NCBI RefSeq assembly: GCF_052857255.1
Contig: NC_135500.1
Span: 163,070,683-163,134,682 of the forward strand
DNA: 64,000 nucleotides
Source: Amblyomma americanum
Lineage: Eukaryota > Arthropoda > Arachnida > Ixodida > Ixodidae
Reading direction: 5' to 3'
A model generated the notes under the pieces. The model was not told the origin of the DNA, ran no database searches, and was given only the letters and a program-made list of their open reading frames with translations. The translations under genes were made by a program, and so were the position numbers. This document shows positions 24,870 to 36,213 of this stretch, in pieces; the first letter of the stretch is position 1, and every line of letters starts with the position of its first letter.

Positions 24870-25125
24870 TGATGAATTTTAATGGCGCAAGAGCAGCTTT
24901 GACCGAAGGATGCCGTGAAACACGGTATTTTCCGTTACAAAAGATGGGGTCGACGACCCATTTTCCAAGCAATTTACCCTACAGAAGCCTAGCACCAGGC
25001 CAGGGCAAAACCAGCGCTTATTGTGTCACTGGTGGGTGTTCGGCGGCACTGGAAATCGAACTCCCGCACCTCCCGCTTGCGAGTCGGATGTTCAGACCAC
25101 TAGGCCATCGCTGCGGTAGGCCTCC
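24870..25125 (-). mobile_element. tRNA-derived SINE, second family
   Basis: On the minus strand the head reads CAGCGATGGCCTAGTGGTC (A box), then a B-box-like GGAGTTCGATTTCC, followed by CCGCCGAACACCCACCAGTG. The same arrangement occurs at about 28870-29066. A GATGAT tail lies at the minus-strand 3' end near 24861-24873. The body differs from the family at 23682 and 32530. Confidence 0.65.
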
Positions 25126-25541
25126 CGCATGTCTGGTGTCTTGAACATTGAACGCACTTTTGATCAATTTTTTGGAGAAGGCTGTGTTCGCGATAATGTA
25201 AGGCTCTGGTATCTCATATACAGTATATATCAGTATAAATAAAAACAATTTTTTTGCAGTCTCTGTCGTACGTGATATGGCCAGTATTGGAGGGTTAACG
25301 AGGAAAAATCACTTTGTTCGCCTTACAGGGTACGAAATATTGATACAATAATCGACAATGTTTCCTTTGTATGGTCTTGCCTGAGTCTTTCATCCCTGTA
25401 TATACCTATAGTACAAACTTCGCTCAGTTTGTTTCGTGGATTCCGATGTGCCAGGTGGCCACGACAGAAATGCCGTATGTTGCAAAAATGCCCGGTTCGA
25501 TGAATGGATGAGTGGACGGGTGTAAATGCTGCAGTTCTCAC

Positions 25542-25727
25542 CTCTTCCGGTGGTCTCGGCGCTGACTGTTTCACTGGGCGCGCCTCTTCCTGCCGAGTTG
25601 AAGGCGGTGATGGTGATCTGGTAGTGATTTCCGCATATGAGGTTTGTCAGCAGGTGCTTGCTTAGTTTGGAGTTCACCTGCGTCTCTTGCCACTCGCCGT
25701 ACTCGCTCTTGTAGTGGATGACGTACC
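25542..25727 (-). CDS. sDscam: Dscam-like exon: second part of FN5-like domain
   Basis: The exon is 186 nt (2 + 61 codons + 1), with acceptor tttcag at 25728 and donor gtgaga at 25541. It encodes YVIHYKSEYGEW, HLLTNLICGNHYQI and TAFNSAGRGAPSE. The HYK-E-GEW turn and the L-CG-Y-x-I strand identify Dscam FN5. It lies nearly 4 kb from the first half of its domain; the intron between contains a GC-rich block, LINE and SINE remnants and an inverted-repeat transposon. Confidence 0.94.
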
Positions 25728-25984
25728 CTGAAACATGCCGGCACGGCGCGCAGCTCAACGATTTCGAAGCACTGCGCCAAGCAAAAGATGAAAAGTTAAG
25801 ATGCAGTCACGGGTTGGTTTGTCTATCACACAATACTATTAGCAGCTCGAAAGCCACCTCTTAGGTGTGGCTGAAGCCCTGATTTATCATAATCACCATA
25901 ACAATTGCCACCCCCTCCCACCACCACCACCATCATCATTGTCACAATAATCATCACCACCACGATAACCCCAAATATTAGGCT

Positions 25985-26022
25985 CACCCCCCCCCCCCCC
26001 CCCCTCATGAAAAAAAAAAAAT
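25985..26022 (+). repeat. Poly-C / poly-A low-complexity run
   Basis: A run of about 18 C, TCATG, then about 11 A. It lies next to CCACCAC/ATCATC-rich sequence starting near 25910. It has no coding meaning. Confidence 0.85.
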
Positions 26023-26184
26023 CACCTCTCGTGCTTCTTAGCTCCCGACCGGGAAGGTCGGGTGATAGTCGCGCCCACTCGATAGCTGCGAAAGTGTTCA
26101 CCTAAACTTTTCATGTTCTCTGCAGCCTCCAGGGATCCTTACAACCTGTCCATATCTACCCTCTTTCGTTAGGACAGCCGCTTA

Positions 26185-26855
26185 TACCAGGTGCTTCAGG
26201 GAAGGTGATCACTCGTGTTTAAAAATAGGGCTTTTGAGGTAAACAGAAAGTTTTTACCGGCATAGTAATGCCAGAGTTGGCGGACGTCAAAAAAAAAAAA
26301 AACTGGCGAATCATCTTAACTAGCTAAGTGATTGACTAAATTCTAATAGTTAACTTTTTAACTATTACCACTAGGCACCCGATTACAACTAGAGAGTTGC
26401 AGGCGGCCGTTAATAATAGCCATATGAGTTTTTAGAATTTCAAAAACGCCGTTACTCTCGCCGCTGTGACTCGACAAAATTTGGCTGCATCGTGCGAAAA
26501 TACACGCGCTTTCGAAAGCATGCAGGCAAAGCAACCCCTCCAGTGGTCGTAACTAGTCGAAATAGACAAATTTTGTCGTGCCACGGCGGCGAGAATAATG
26601 GCGTTTTCGAAATTCTAGAAACTGATATGACTATTACTAACGACCGCCTGCAAATCTCTAGTTGCAATCAGGTGCCGATTGGTAATAGTTAAATAGTTTT
26701 TATTAGAATTTAGTTAATCAATTAGCTAGTTAAGATGATTCGCCTGTTTTTTGACGTCCGCCAACAGTCATATCACTATGCTGCAAATTGCTTCGCATTA
26801 CCTCTAAAACCTTATTTTTAAAAATTAGTGATCATCTTCCCTGAAACACCTGGTA
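26185..26855. mobile_element. Non-autonomous foldback/MITE transposon (MITE B)
   Basis: The ends TACCAGGTGCTTCAGGGAAG and, in reverse, TACCAGGTGTTTCAGGGAAG form terminal inverted repeats. The inverted similarity continues through both halves (TGATCACT, TTTTTAAAAATA, then GACGTC and TTAGCTAGTTAAGATGATTC pairs). The copy of about 671 bp can therefore fold almost completely on itself. It is flanked by TA on both sides (26183-26184, 26856-26857). No transposase is present. Confidence 0.85.
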
Positions 26856-26979
26856 TATTCTGCGTAACACATGGCGAACCCAAGAGAACTTCTATCACTT
26901 GATGTCAGCTAGAATGTCATCGATCAGCGTTAGTTCTTTGATCAGCGTCTATCTAGCTTTGCCAACATAGGTTCTTTCA

Positions 26980-27090
26980 TTCTTCCATTTCTCGTTGCGT
27001 TGTCTTCCACTTATTTCCAAGCCTTTTCGCTAGCCTCCAAGTTCTGCTTACATATGTGAGCGTCGGAAGAATGTTACGAATACACCGCCA
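26980..27090 (-). mobile_element. Possible LINE scrap
   Basis: The plus-strand text GCTAGCCTCCAAGTTCTGC followed by TTACATATGTGAGCGTCGG resembles the antisense of a LINE segment common in ticks, upstream of the region seen at 15045-15385. It is short and diverged. Confidence 0.3.
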
Positions 27091-27590
27091 CGACATTATG
27101 CTTGAGTTCTGAACCAAGGTTCGTTGTTTGAAGCCGCTGGTGCACTGAATTTTATCTCCCACCTTGACATGCGGGGGAGATTATCTTCCATGTGTATGCT
27201 GGATGCGACAGGAGTGCTCAGGAAGGATTACTCTGACACCGGTGGTCCATTCTGTAATGCAGACTGGTCGCGACGATGTAAGCGTGCTATCTGGAAAGTT
27301 CAGAGTTGTGTTGGAATAGAACAGGACCGACAGCCTCTGGAATTTTGATCTCCACGACAGCTCAATGCGTCTTTCAATGGCGCTATCACCTGTAGTTGCT
27401 TTTATTCTTTCGTGAGCACACGTGCGCTCAAAAAACAATTTTGAGTCCCACAGCAACCTGCTTCAGTCACAGCTACCTCCCATTGATCTTATTGGAAATA
27501 TCAGTAAGTTGTTTTTCGTCATGCTAGACTTTATGCCAGATGTATTCGGAGCTATTCTTATTCCACAGTCGATGCCTCACACATGCTGTG

Positions 27591-27651
27591 GTCCACTGTG
27601 ATCAGTTAGCAGAGATTAGGTAGCAGGTCCACTGTGATCAGTTAGCAGAGA
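27591..27651 (+). repeat. Short tandem duplication, 36-bp period
   Basis: The 25-bp stretch beginning GTCCACTGTGATCAGTTAGC occurs at 27591-27615 and again at 27627-27651 without change. The perfect identity suggests a recent duplication within the intron. Confidence 0.8.
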
Positions 27652-27957
27652 CATTAGCTCGACATGTCCGAGTTCAGAATAATAATGTCTCCTGATTGAT
27701 TTTTGAACTAGACTTTATCCTTTTCCTGAGGTTGCTCCTAGTACTGACGAGATTAGCATTGCTTTACGCGGTATACTTTGCCTCCTCAGGTCTACAGGTG
27801 CTCAACCATTCATTGTAATTGATTTAAATTATTGCTGTTAATATGATTATTCATATATAAGCGAAGGCTGGCGCCAAGAAATATGATTGCAAGAATAATT
27901 ATAAGATTAAGAATGTAATGCTGGAATACAAAAAATAGGCATCATTTAATACCCTAG

Positions 27958-28176
27958 TTAAGGACATAAAAATGACTGTGGTTTAGCTCTGTTTAAGCCT
28001 GGAATGACGCGATAGTTACAGCTGGCCGAGTGAAACTCGCTCAGTCGAATTCCAAAGTCAGTCTTTCGCCGCTGCGTTTCGCTGGACGTTCCTTCTTCAT
28101 CTTCGACCCTGGACGTGGAGTCACTCTCCTCCTCTCCACTCCTCTTCCACTCAGTTTCGCCGCCGGCAGCTGCCAT
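27958..28176 (-). CDS. Hypothetical short ORF with strong Kozak start in intronic GC-rich block
   Basis: The minus-strand ORF is 72 codons. It starts in a near-ideal context (GCCACCATGGCAGCT). The protein begins MAAAGGETEWKRSGEEESDS and continues acidic and serine-rich to about residue 40, then FGIRLSEFHSAS. It ends at a stop at 27958, or may be cut by a possible donor (gtaact) after about residue 52. The start lies about 80 bp downstream of a duplicated CRE/NRF-1-like segment. It looks like the first exon of a housekeeping-type gene, or a captured copy of one, inside the Dscam-like intron and on the same strand. No family is recognised and translation is unproven. Confidence 0.35.
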   Translation of the reverse strand: MAAAGGETEWKRSGEEESDSTSRVEDEEGTSSETQRRKTDFGIRLSEFHSASCNYRVIPGLNRAKPQSFLCP

Positions 28177-28225
28177 GGTGGCCACGGCGCCGCTACGCTG
28201 AATGCTCGAAATGCTAAAGTAATGT

Positions 28226-28390
28226 AGGCGCGTGGCGCACACACCAGCTTCGTGCTCTGACGTCACTCCACGCATGCGCACAACTGACAAGGCGGGCGGC
28301 GTCTGCCCCGCCGTCGGCGCAGCGGCGAGGCGCGCGGCACGCACACCAGCTGCGGGCTATGACGTCACTCCGCGCATGCGCACAGACGAA
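28226..28390 (-). promoter_or_regulatory. Duplicated promoter-like module with CRE and NRF-1 motifs
   Basis: Two copies of about 63 bp (28226-28288 and 28328-28390), 102 bp apart, each contain TGACGTCA (28258-28265, 28360-28367) followed by a GCATGCGCA site. The second copy has the palindrome CGCGCATGCGCA, a perfect NRF-1 consensus; the first has one mismatch. The segment is CpG-rich. These motifs are typical of TATA-less promoters. Its position upstream of the ATG at 28176 on the minus strand fits promoter function, which is inferred. Confidence 0.5.
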
Positions 28391-28869
28391 ATTGCGACAG
28401 ACCCAGATTGCCACTCTTCTGGAATACTTAATTTAGCAACCAACCATGCAGTGTTAATGTTGCTAAGACTGTTCTGCCGATTCAGAAAAGGCTACTCGAC
28501 ATTACACGCGACATCATAAGATGGACAACAGAATGAGCGAAGCCTTCTGGATGAAACAATATTTTAGTGCGACTACTTCAATAGCAAAGCTGAAAAACCC
28601 GAGGTATGTGTGAAATCTGCACCTTTGACCTTTGACGGAGCGCCAGCGGCGGAGGCGTTGCGCAGCTGCTACGTCAACACGCGTATTTTTTTTTTCACAC
28701 AAAGTCGGACAGCCGGAAAAACCGCACTTGTCCAGGACCGCAGTGATACTCAAGTTGACGCTTCTGACGAAGGATCGTTTATCGTTGAACTTGACGCTGG
28801 TTAGAGCATACGAGCTTTGAGTCGAACTGTTCACTTGAAAGTGAAACACGAACCACCTTTGCAGGCTGA

Positions 28870-29066
28870 GTGTTCGATACTGGGTTTGCCCCCGAAAGGG
28901 CGCAGCGGGGTTTGCGCAGCCTCCTCCAAGCGTACACCCCTGAGGAAGCCGGGCGCCGGGCAGGGGGTGGCTTGCACCCATTTTTACCGGTGGGTGTCCG
29001 GCGGTGGGTTTGGAACCAACCACTTCCCGCAGCCGAAGCGGATTCCCAGACCACTAGGCCGTCAAC
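28870..29066 (-). mobile_element. tRNA-derived SINE, second family
   Basis: The minus strand reads GACGGCCTAGTGGTCTGGG (A-box region), a decayed B box within GGTTGGTTCCAAACCC, then CCGCCGGACACCCACCGGT. It is the same family as 24870-25125. A poly-C run at 29097-29109 lies just beside it. Confidence 0.65.
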
Positions 29067-29650
29067 ACGCTACGTCAACACGCGAAAACAACACGCCCCC
29101 CCCCCCCCCTACCTTTCCCGCGCGTAGCTGCTGATAGCGGCTGACTATAAGATCTTGCATGCGGTTGCCTTTGAGGCGGTATTTCCACAAGTGCTTTCGC
29201 ACGTTCCACTTGACTGAACTATGTTAAAGCCCTACCAATATTTTTTATTCGAGCACTTGGAAATGTTAGACGGCTATATCCGCATGTCAGGGACATTCTC
29301 CGTGCCATTGTGACCAACTGTCATGCATGACGAAGTGTCGAGCAGTGACGTAAATTCCAAACGCACAAAGAAGGTATAAAATTAAATCTATGCTTATAGC
29401 AAGCGTTAGGCCCAGGAAGCTGCTTCCACGGAGTGGAAAGTTGGGCAAGTGGGAGAGGCTGTTCGTGACGTTTTTGTAGGCGCAAACTTCACAAAAAGGC
29501 AAAAAGACGCAGATGTATCTTGTGTCTTCTTTCTGCGCCTATGTAAAGTTTGCGCCCTCAAAAACATTATGAAACTGCTTTCACGCTCACTGCATGAATT
29601 CAGGAGCGTCTTTTAGACGCTAAAAAAACAATACTTTTGGTGATGCTGAC

Positions 29651-29749
29651 CTGTAATAGGCGCTTCACTAGCTTCTGAAAACTTCCATTCCAGCTCTAAC
29701 GTGGAGGACGACTTTGAAGTCACGAACAGTTGGGGCGCCGGTGGAGGAT
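29651..29749 (-). CDS. sDscam: Dscam-like exon: first part of FN5-like domain (99 nt)
   Basis: The exon is 99 nt (2 + 32 codons + 1), with acceptor tccgcag at 29750 and donor gtcagc at 29650. The peptide PPPAPQLFVTSKSSSTLELE, then WKFSEASEAPIT, has the proline-rich FN3 A strand and the conserved Trp. Joined with the next exon, it reads into GYVIHYK. The module most resembles the FN domain that follows Ig10 in classical Dscam (FN5). Confidence 0.9.
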
Positions 29750-30499
29750 CTGCGGAAATAATAAGAATGGTATAACACCGGTAGTACATTGATAGTTTAA
29801 TGCAGTTCGAAAGTGAAGGCGAAGCAAAAGCATTTATTTTACGCGCGAGAAGCCTTTTCATGGCAGTAAAAAAAAGCGCTTTGGCACGTGTGAACAGCTT
29901 CTGCTTGCGCTTCCGCTGTGGGCACGATATTAGCTACAGATGCAGGTGGAAACGCACTAGAGGCGACTAAACCAGGAAAAAAACGGAAGAATTTTGTTAC
30001 ACCTTTTACTACTGCGGAAGTAAATATGGGGAAAATTTAAAAGTGTAATGCCTGTAATCGCTAGAAGGCAAATTCACACCGTTACACATACTGCCCCGTA
30101 AATAATCTGATTTGGTGTATTCTACACATACAGCCGACGCCGTGCTGAGCACACCTTCAGGTCAGGTCAGGGCAAGCACTAGCTTGCTTGCACTTCCACG
30201 TTATGTTTGCTTTTTTCTTCTGTCTCATTAGGGCCACCGCGGCCGATATCAAACCTTTAACGTTGCTGTCAGCAGTTGAGGGCTCAGTGTCTTCTGACCC
30301 ACGTTATGTGTACGCACCAACTCGAAGGATAAAAAGCAGTAAGGCAACTGATTGGCCTCCGCAATAACTTCGCCACTTTGTCCCTCTGGCCTTCGCAGGA
30401 TTTCGAAAAATGCTTTACAAACTAGAGAATTCCTCAGGACTTCGCCGAATGCGACATGATCGCCTGACCACATAATCGACGTGTTTTCAAATTCTCGCA

Positions 30500-31401
30500 T
30501 ACAGGTTGTTTCCCCTAAGACTGTTAGGAATAAAAAAAAGGCTTTCTGAGTTAGATGAGAGCTCGCTTCGGCATAACGCTGTCAGCGGTGATAGGCAACA
30601 GAATACTGCTGATACTTGTTAACAAGCAGACTGGTTAACTAATAATGAAGGGTGTCACGTGCTATTTTCGCACAGCCCGAGTGGGAGCGGCGAGCGGGCA
30701 GAGAGCACGTGACAGGCGCACCCTAGTGTGACGCGCACTCGTAAGCGCGGCTAGAGCTCTCGATCCAGCGGCGCCATTTCGGTTCCATTTATGTGCTGCC
30801 CCAAAATTCCTTGCGCTGCAGCGAAGACGAAAATGAAAAGTTTTGAAAATCTTGAAACTGATATGTGTATTACGGTGGGCTGAAAACATCTCAATAAATG
30901 ACGGCAGCCAATTCATGTATCCCGCCGTATTGATCATAATCTCAAAGTCAGAATTGTGTCGTGCAACACGAAATGCTTCTCGCAGTCATTCCTGCCGCGA
31001 ACGTCACGTGACTGGAGCCACCTTTCTGCAGAAGTTGCTGGCATTGTAAATTATGAGCAGTTCCGCGTAGCAATAGCTAACATTGTATATTCAGATGCTT
31101 TTTAAATATTCTTGTAACCAACTGTATTTTCTCACTGTTTTTGTATATTTACCACTCCCCCTCTGTAATGCCACTAGCCCTGAGGGGTAATCTAAATAAA
31201 TAAATAAAAAAACAAATAAATAAATAAATAAATAAACTGTTATGGCTAAAAAGTTAACTATTCTTTATTAGTTAACCGGCCTGTTGGCCAACAAGTCTTA
31301 GCTGTATTCTTTTGCATAGAGTTATGCTGAAGAGAGTGCTTTTCAAATTCAAGAAGCCTGTTTTTAGAGATTGTTAACTGTGATAGGTGAAACACCCTGT
31401 A
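30500..31401. mobile_element. Non-autonomous inverted-repeat transposon (MITE C)
   Basis: The left tip TACAGGTTGTTTCCCCTA pairs with the right tip, in reverse TACAGGGTGTTTCACCTA. Imperfect inverted similarity runs about 150 bp inward from each side, to the shared GGTTAACTAATAA. Flanks are CA at the left and TA at the right, compatible with a TA duplication with one later change. The 600-bp middle is not palindromic and includes a GC-rich patch and an (AAAT)n run. Confidence 0.7.
31190..31236 (+). repeat. (AAAT)n microsatellite
   Basis: About eleven imperfect AAAT units lie within the middle of MITE C. Confidence 0.85.
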
Positions 31402-31579
31402 TAGTGACTCGCGCACTGCTCTGCACATCTTGTGCAAACATTCGATGTGCCAACGCTGACGCTGCAGCTCTGAACTTCGCCGTAAGTTGCAAAGTGAAGC
31501 GCGCTGAAATATATGCAAGAACGTTATAGGAGCTGCATATATCTTTTTTGTTTTATTGCCCTCCCGCCTCTACACTCAC

Positions 31580-31841
31580 CGAATTCGAGTGTCTGAACCG
31601 TGGCCTCCTCAGACAGCGGGCCTGCGCCCTTGTTGTTGAAGGCCTGCACCACCACGGCGTACTGGGTGTGCCTTCGCAGGCCGCGGATCTCGTACTCGTT
31701 CTCTTTCTTCTCGGCGCTCGCACCGTCCTCGCCTTCGTCCAGCTTCACTGTCTGGAACTGGAATGTTTCGCGCGTGTTGATGGCCCTGTAGCCCACGTGG
31801 AAGCCCTTCAGTTTGCCGTGGTAGGTCGCCTGCAGCGGCGG
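31580..31841 (-). CDS. sDscam: Dscam-like exon: remainder of FN2
   Basis: The exon is 262 nt (87 codons + 1), with acceptor atttcag at 31842 (phase 0) and donor gtgagt at 31579. It contains LKGFHVGYRA, an acidic loop, then RHTQYAVVVQAFNNKGAGP and LSEEATVQT. The YAVVVQAFN-K-G-GP run is strongly diagnostic of Dscam FN2. The end in phase 1 joins directly to the FN5-like exon, the point where FN3, FN4 and Ig10 would stand in classical Dscam. Confidence 0.95.
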
Positions 31842-32985
31842 CTGAAATCGAAAAGGCAAGAAGAATACGGGGCTTCAGTAACGCCGTTACGTCCTTGAAA
31901 AACGTTGTAGTACGGCGAGGTTCATGCACTTTGCGACATCTGTAATGTTGCCGCTTCGCGTATAGCATCCCAGGTGGAAGGAAGGACGCGAGTCGTAAAA
32001 TAAAAGGCGAACGCGAAGGACGTACGCAGTGCCTCGGATTGACTCGCAACTGCGGCATTCTCTGAAAACGACGAGGTGCATGCCATCAGAACTTACGGGT
32101 AAAGTGGCGAAATACTAGGAGGAAAGTTTAGGCACAACCACGACTTATTTGACTGCCGAATTTTAGACTTGCCGCAGCAAGTGTTGTACATGAGGTTCGC
32201 TTTAGTGGAAGGTGCGCGCTCCGGATTTGTTTTTTTTTTGGCCAAGTGGGGTTCTTTAACGTGCCAAAAACCCTCGGCAGGCGAGTGTTGTGGCATTTAA
32301 CTTATGTCTAAATGTGGTCACTGTGACCGATATGTAGCCATAAACCTAAATCTCCGGAGTGCCCAGCATCCCCTGACCCTTCATGATAAGCAGGCAGCGA
32401 TTCAAAGAGCAAAAATCAGTAAGACAGACATGCATTGACTTTCAAATAAGGTGTTGATAACGTTTGTTGTTCTGACGAGCGGAAAAAAAATACAGCACAC
32501 GCGGCCATGTGAAGGTACGGCTATGATCCGCCGAGGTGGCTGAGTGGTTATGGCGCTCGGCTGCTGGCCCGAAAGACGCGGGTTCGATCCCGGCCGCGGC
32601 GGTTGAATTTAGATGAAGGCGAAACTCTAGAGGCCCGTGTGCTGTGCGATGTCAGTGCACGTTTAAGAACCCCAGGTGGTCGAAATTCCCGGAGCCCTTC
32701 ACTACGGCGTCTCTCATAGCCTGAGCTGCTTTGGGACGTTAAACCCCCACAAACCAAACCAAACCAGCTATGATCCCTTTACAAAAGTTTTCACTAAGCT
32801 CGCACACATGTTATAGACATGCCTGTAAGAATTTTTGCGAGGGACGAACAAGATTGGCAGGAGCGGCAACGGCGCATAATAAGGGCAAAGGCTTTCTATA
32901 AGACCGGTACGCTTTGGATGCTATGATGAGCGAGAAAGACTGCAGTGTAATGGCTACAACAGAATCACATTCTATTGTGTCTTAC
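31842..32985. other. Intron within FN2
   Basis: The 1.1-kb intron contains one complete tRNA-derived SINE (32530-32766). A short stretch near 32240-32285 (GGGTTCTTTAACGTGCC) looks like an antisense SINE scrap. No exon was found. Confidence 0.5.
32530..32766 (+). mobile_element. Complete tRNA-derived SINE with target-site duplication
   Basis: The head GCCGAGGTGGCTGAGTGGTT contains the A box, and the B box GGTTCGATCCC lies near 32581. The tRNA-like arm closes with GGCCGCGGCGG. The body (GTGCACGTTTAAGAACCCC, AGGTGGTCGAAATTCCCGG) ends in GGGACGTTAAACCCCCACAA and an (ACCAA)n tail. Perfect 10-bp direct repeats GCTATGATCC at 32520-32529 and 32767-32776 mark the insertion. It is the best-preserved copy in the window. 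Confidence 0.88.
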
Positions 32986-33056
32986 CTTCCATCGCACATG
33001 GATTGTTTTTGAGCTCGTTGCCGTAACTCTTACTTCGTAAGGAGAACCGGAGGGAG
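32986..33056 (-). CDS. sDscam: Dscam-like exon: first part of FN2 (71 nt)
   Basis: This short exon (2 + 23 codons) encodes PSGSPYEVRVTATSSKTIHV, then RWK. The acceptor tttcag is at 33057; the donor gtaaga at 32985 follows AAG and leaves phase 0. The AP-SG-P opening and the VRW strand match Dscam FN2, and the next exon opens with Pro-Pro exactly as the domain requires. The exon is too small for an ORF scan; it is supported by splice sites, phase on both sides and domain fit. Confidence 0.9.
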
Positions 33057-34549
33057 CTGAAATAAAACGAGCAAAGTCAATGTCTTACATTCAACGCCAA
33101 CGCACGATGATCAAATATTGCAGTGAAAGATAGTTTGGTGGTGGAATAGTTCACCTGCGATCAATTATTGTTGTTATCTCTATGAACACGTTAGATATGA
33201 GGAAGCGTGGGAGAAAAAGCAAAAGGAGAAGTGCCAAACCACCTCCAGCTCAGAAACAACGCCGGCCTATCAGTAACAAAGTGAGACAGAAAACAGAACA
33301 AATATAGCATAGTACACGAAAAAAGAAGCACAGATAAAGAGAAGAGATAATGAAGATGTAAATGCAAAAAACAAGAAGAAAATAAAAAATAAAAAGTAAA
33401 AAAGAACAAATAAAAGGCACCATAAGGAAGCCCATCAGTCGGTGCCGTAAAAGGAGGGTTGTAGACAAGCTCGTCTTGTACTCGCTGTTAAGTTTTTGCC
33501 GAGACATACAGTAGTAGTGAAGCATGTGAAACAAATATAACAAAACTAGTCTTGGTTTTATCTTCATGCCATGTTTGTCTAGGAATATGTCTTAGTTCAC
33601 ATGTACTGACCCGCAGTCCTTCCCTGTCTACATCCACTTCGCTCCTTTTTTTCCGAAAAAAATGAAAATAAATAATTGTTTTGTGACGGCATCGCAGAGT
33701 CTTTCCTACTCCACGAGCTCGTGCACCGCTTTTCGGAAGAGGGAATAGTGGTTGAGACAATGAAAGTTAAGAAATGCGTGAAGTAAATATGGGGACGTTC
33801 ACGAAAGAAGCATGTGAAAGTGGTGGCTATGCAATAGAACGAAAGAGTGCTGGAAAATGATAAGGAAATAAATTAAGGAAGGTAGTGGGATGAGAACACC
33901 GAGGTTTGAAAAACAGTGATTAGATTAGAACTTCTATTGGGGATAGATGGTTCATTGCACTCGAAAAAGGAAATTAGCGCTTGTCCTACGTCGTTCTTCT
34001 GGTGGTGGTAGTGGTTTTATTAAAAATAATAGTAAAAAGGAAGGAAAAGATTTTTGCTAGCTGCTGTGTGTGTGTTTTTTTCGGCGCTACTGTTTTCCAG
34101 TGATTAGAATCGTGGTTATGAAATACGAACTCTAGCAGAGAAGTTTTTACGGAGGAATTTATGTTTACACCGCCACTCCAGACCCGCTTCCCATTTTGCT
34201 ATGCCAGCAGGGTACAGAAACTTAACCTCAAGTAGTTAAGCAGCTTTGCGTTCGAAAATATCCGAACTGTTTCCAAATGACCGCCACGGGAAGTAGGTCA
34301 TTATTTGGAGTAGGGCTTCACGAGAGAAACAAGGACATGAGAGGGACACATGACAAATGAAGTAGGTAATTCTGCAATCAATATTTTAAAACCTGGCACG
34401 AATCTTGCGAAGTAAGAGCCCTGCAGAGCGGTCCGGCTGAAGACGCGGTTTTGTTCGGTTATCAGTGAAAGTTTAGTTAGAAAATGGAATATTTAATTCG
34501 GTCACGACAAAAAGGTTTGAGAGTAGACATTGACGGTCGCGCTTTTTAC
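33057..34549. other. Intron between FN1b and FN2a exons
   Basis: The sequence is AT- and A-rich with no exon. A GGTGGTGGTAGTGGTTTTATT motif near 34001-34020 may be the end of a degraded retroelement. Nothing else was recognised. Confidence 0.5.
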
Positions 34550-34717
34550 CTTCTTCATCAGTGGACACCCGTACCTCCTCGCTGGGGCCGGATTTTCCGA
34601 CTGCATTTTCGGCCACGATTCGAAGAATGTAGGACGTCCCTGGTACAAGGCCGGTGAGTGTGGCGCGGTTGCTGGGCGTCCCGGTACGCATGCTCATTGG
34701 CGCCGACGTTACCTTGT
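34550..34717 (-). CDS. sDscam: Dscam-like exon: second half of FN1
   Basis: The exon is 168 nt (2 + 55 codons + 1), with acceptor ttcaag at 34718 and donor gtaaaa at 34549. It carries ATLTGLVPGTSYILRIVAEN, followed by AVGKSGPSEE, the classic E-F-G strands of a fibronectin type III domain with the Leu-x-Pro-x-T-x-Y signature. The RIVAEN motif is shared with classical Dscam FN1. It ends in phase 1 and joins FN2 as Ala. Confidence 0.94.
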
Positions 34718-36081
<1,364 letters not shown>

Positions 36082-36213
36082 CGGCTTCAGGTACGTACAG
36101 GATGGTGTACCCTAGTATAGGACTGTTGCCCGTGTGAGGCTGGGTCCAATATAAAGTGACAGACCGGCTTGTGACTTGTTCAATACGTATGTCTCTCGGA
36201 GTCTCTGGTGCAG
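36082..36213 (-). CDS. sDscam: Dscam-like exon: first half of FN1
   Basis: The exon is 132 nt (2 + 43 codons + 1), too short for a long uninterrupted ORF, and was found from its splice sites. The acceptor is tatag at 36214; the donor is gtaagc at 36081. The peptide contains APETPRDIRIEQ, SVTLYW and the loop TGNSPILGYTILY. These are FN type III strands A to C, including the conserved Trp and the G-N-S-P-I turn typical of Dscam FN1. The phase-1 start joins Ig9 to give Ala. Confidence 0.9.

Larger units (their letters stand above)
21845..25541. other. Intron between FN5b and FN6 exons
   Basis: No Ig10-, FN3- or FN4-like exon was found in this 3.7 kb. It holds a full tRNA-SINE with a long (TTA)n tail (23682-24070) and a second SINE family in reverse orientation (about 24870-25125). 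The rest is AT-rich. Confidence 0.55.
25728..29650. other. Intron splitting the FN5-like domain
   Basis: This 3.9-kb intron contains a C/A-rich low-complexity patch (25910-26022), an inverted-repeat transposon (26185-26855), a possible LINE scrap (about 26980-27090), a 36-bp-period duplication (27591-27651), a GC-rich block with a Kozak-started ORF and duplicated CRE/NRF-1-like sites (27958-28390) and a SINE (28870-29066). No Dscam exon was found. Confidence 0.55.
29750..31579. other. Intron between FN2 and FN5-like exons
   Basis: This is where FN3, FN4 and Ig10 exons would lie in a classical Dscam. None was found on either strand. Half of the intron is an inverted-repeat transposon (30500-31401). 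Confidence 0.6.
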
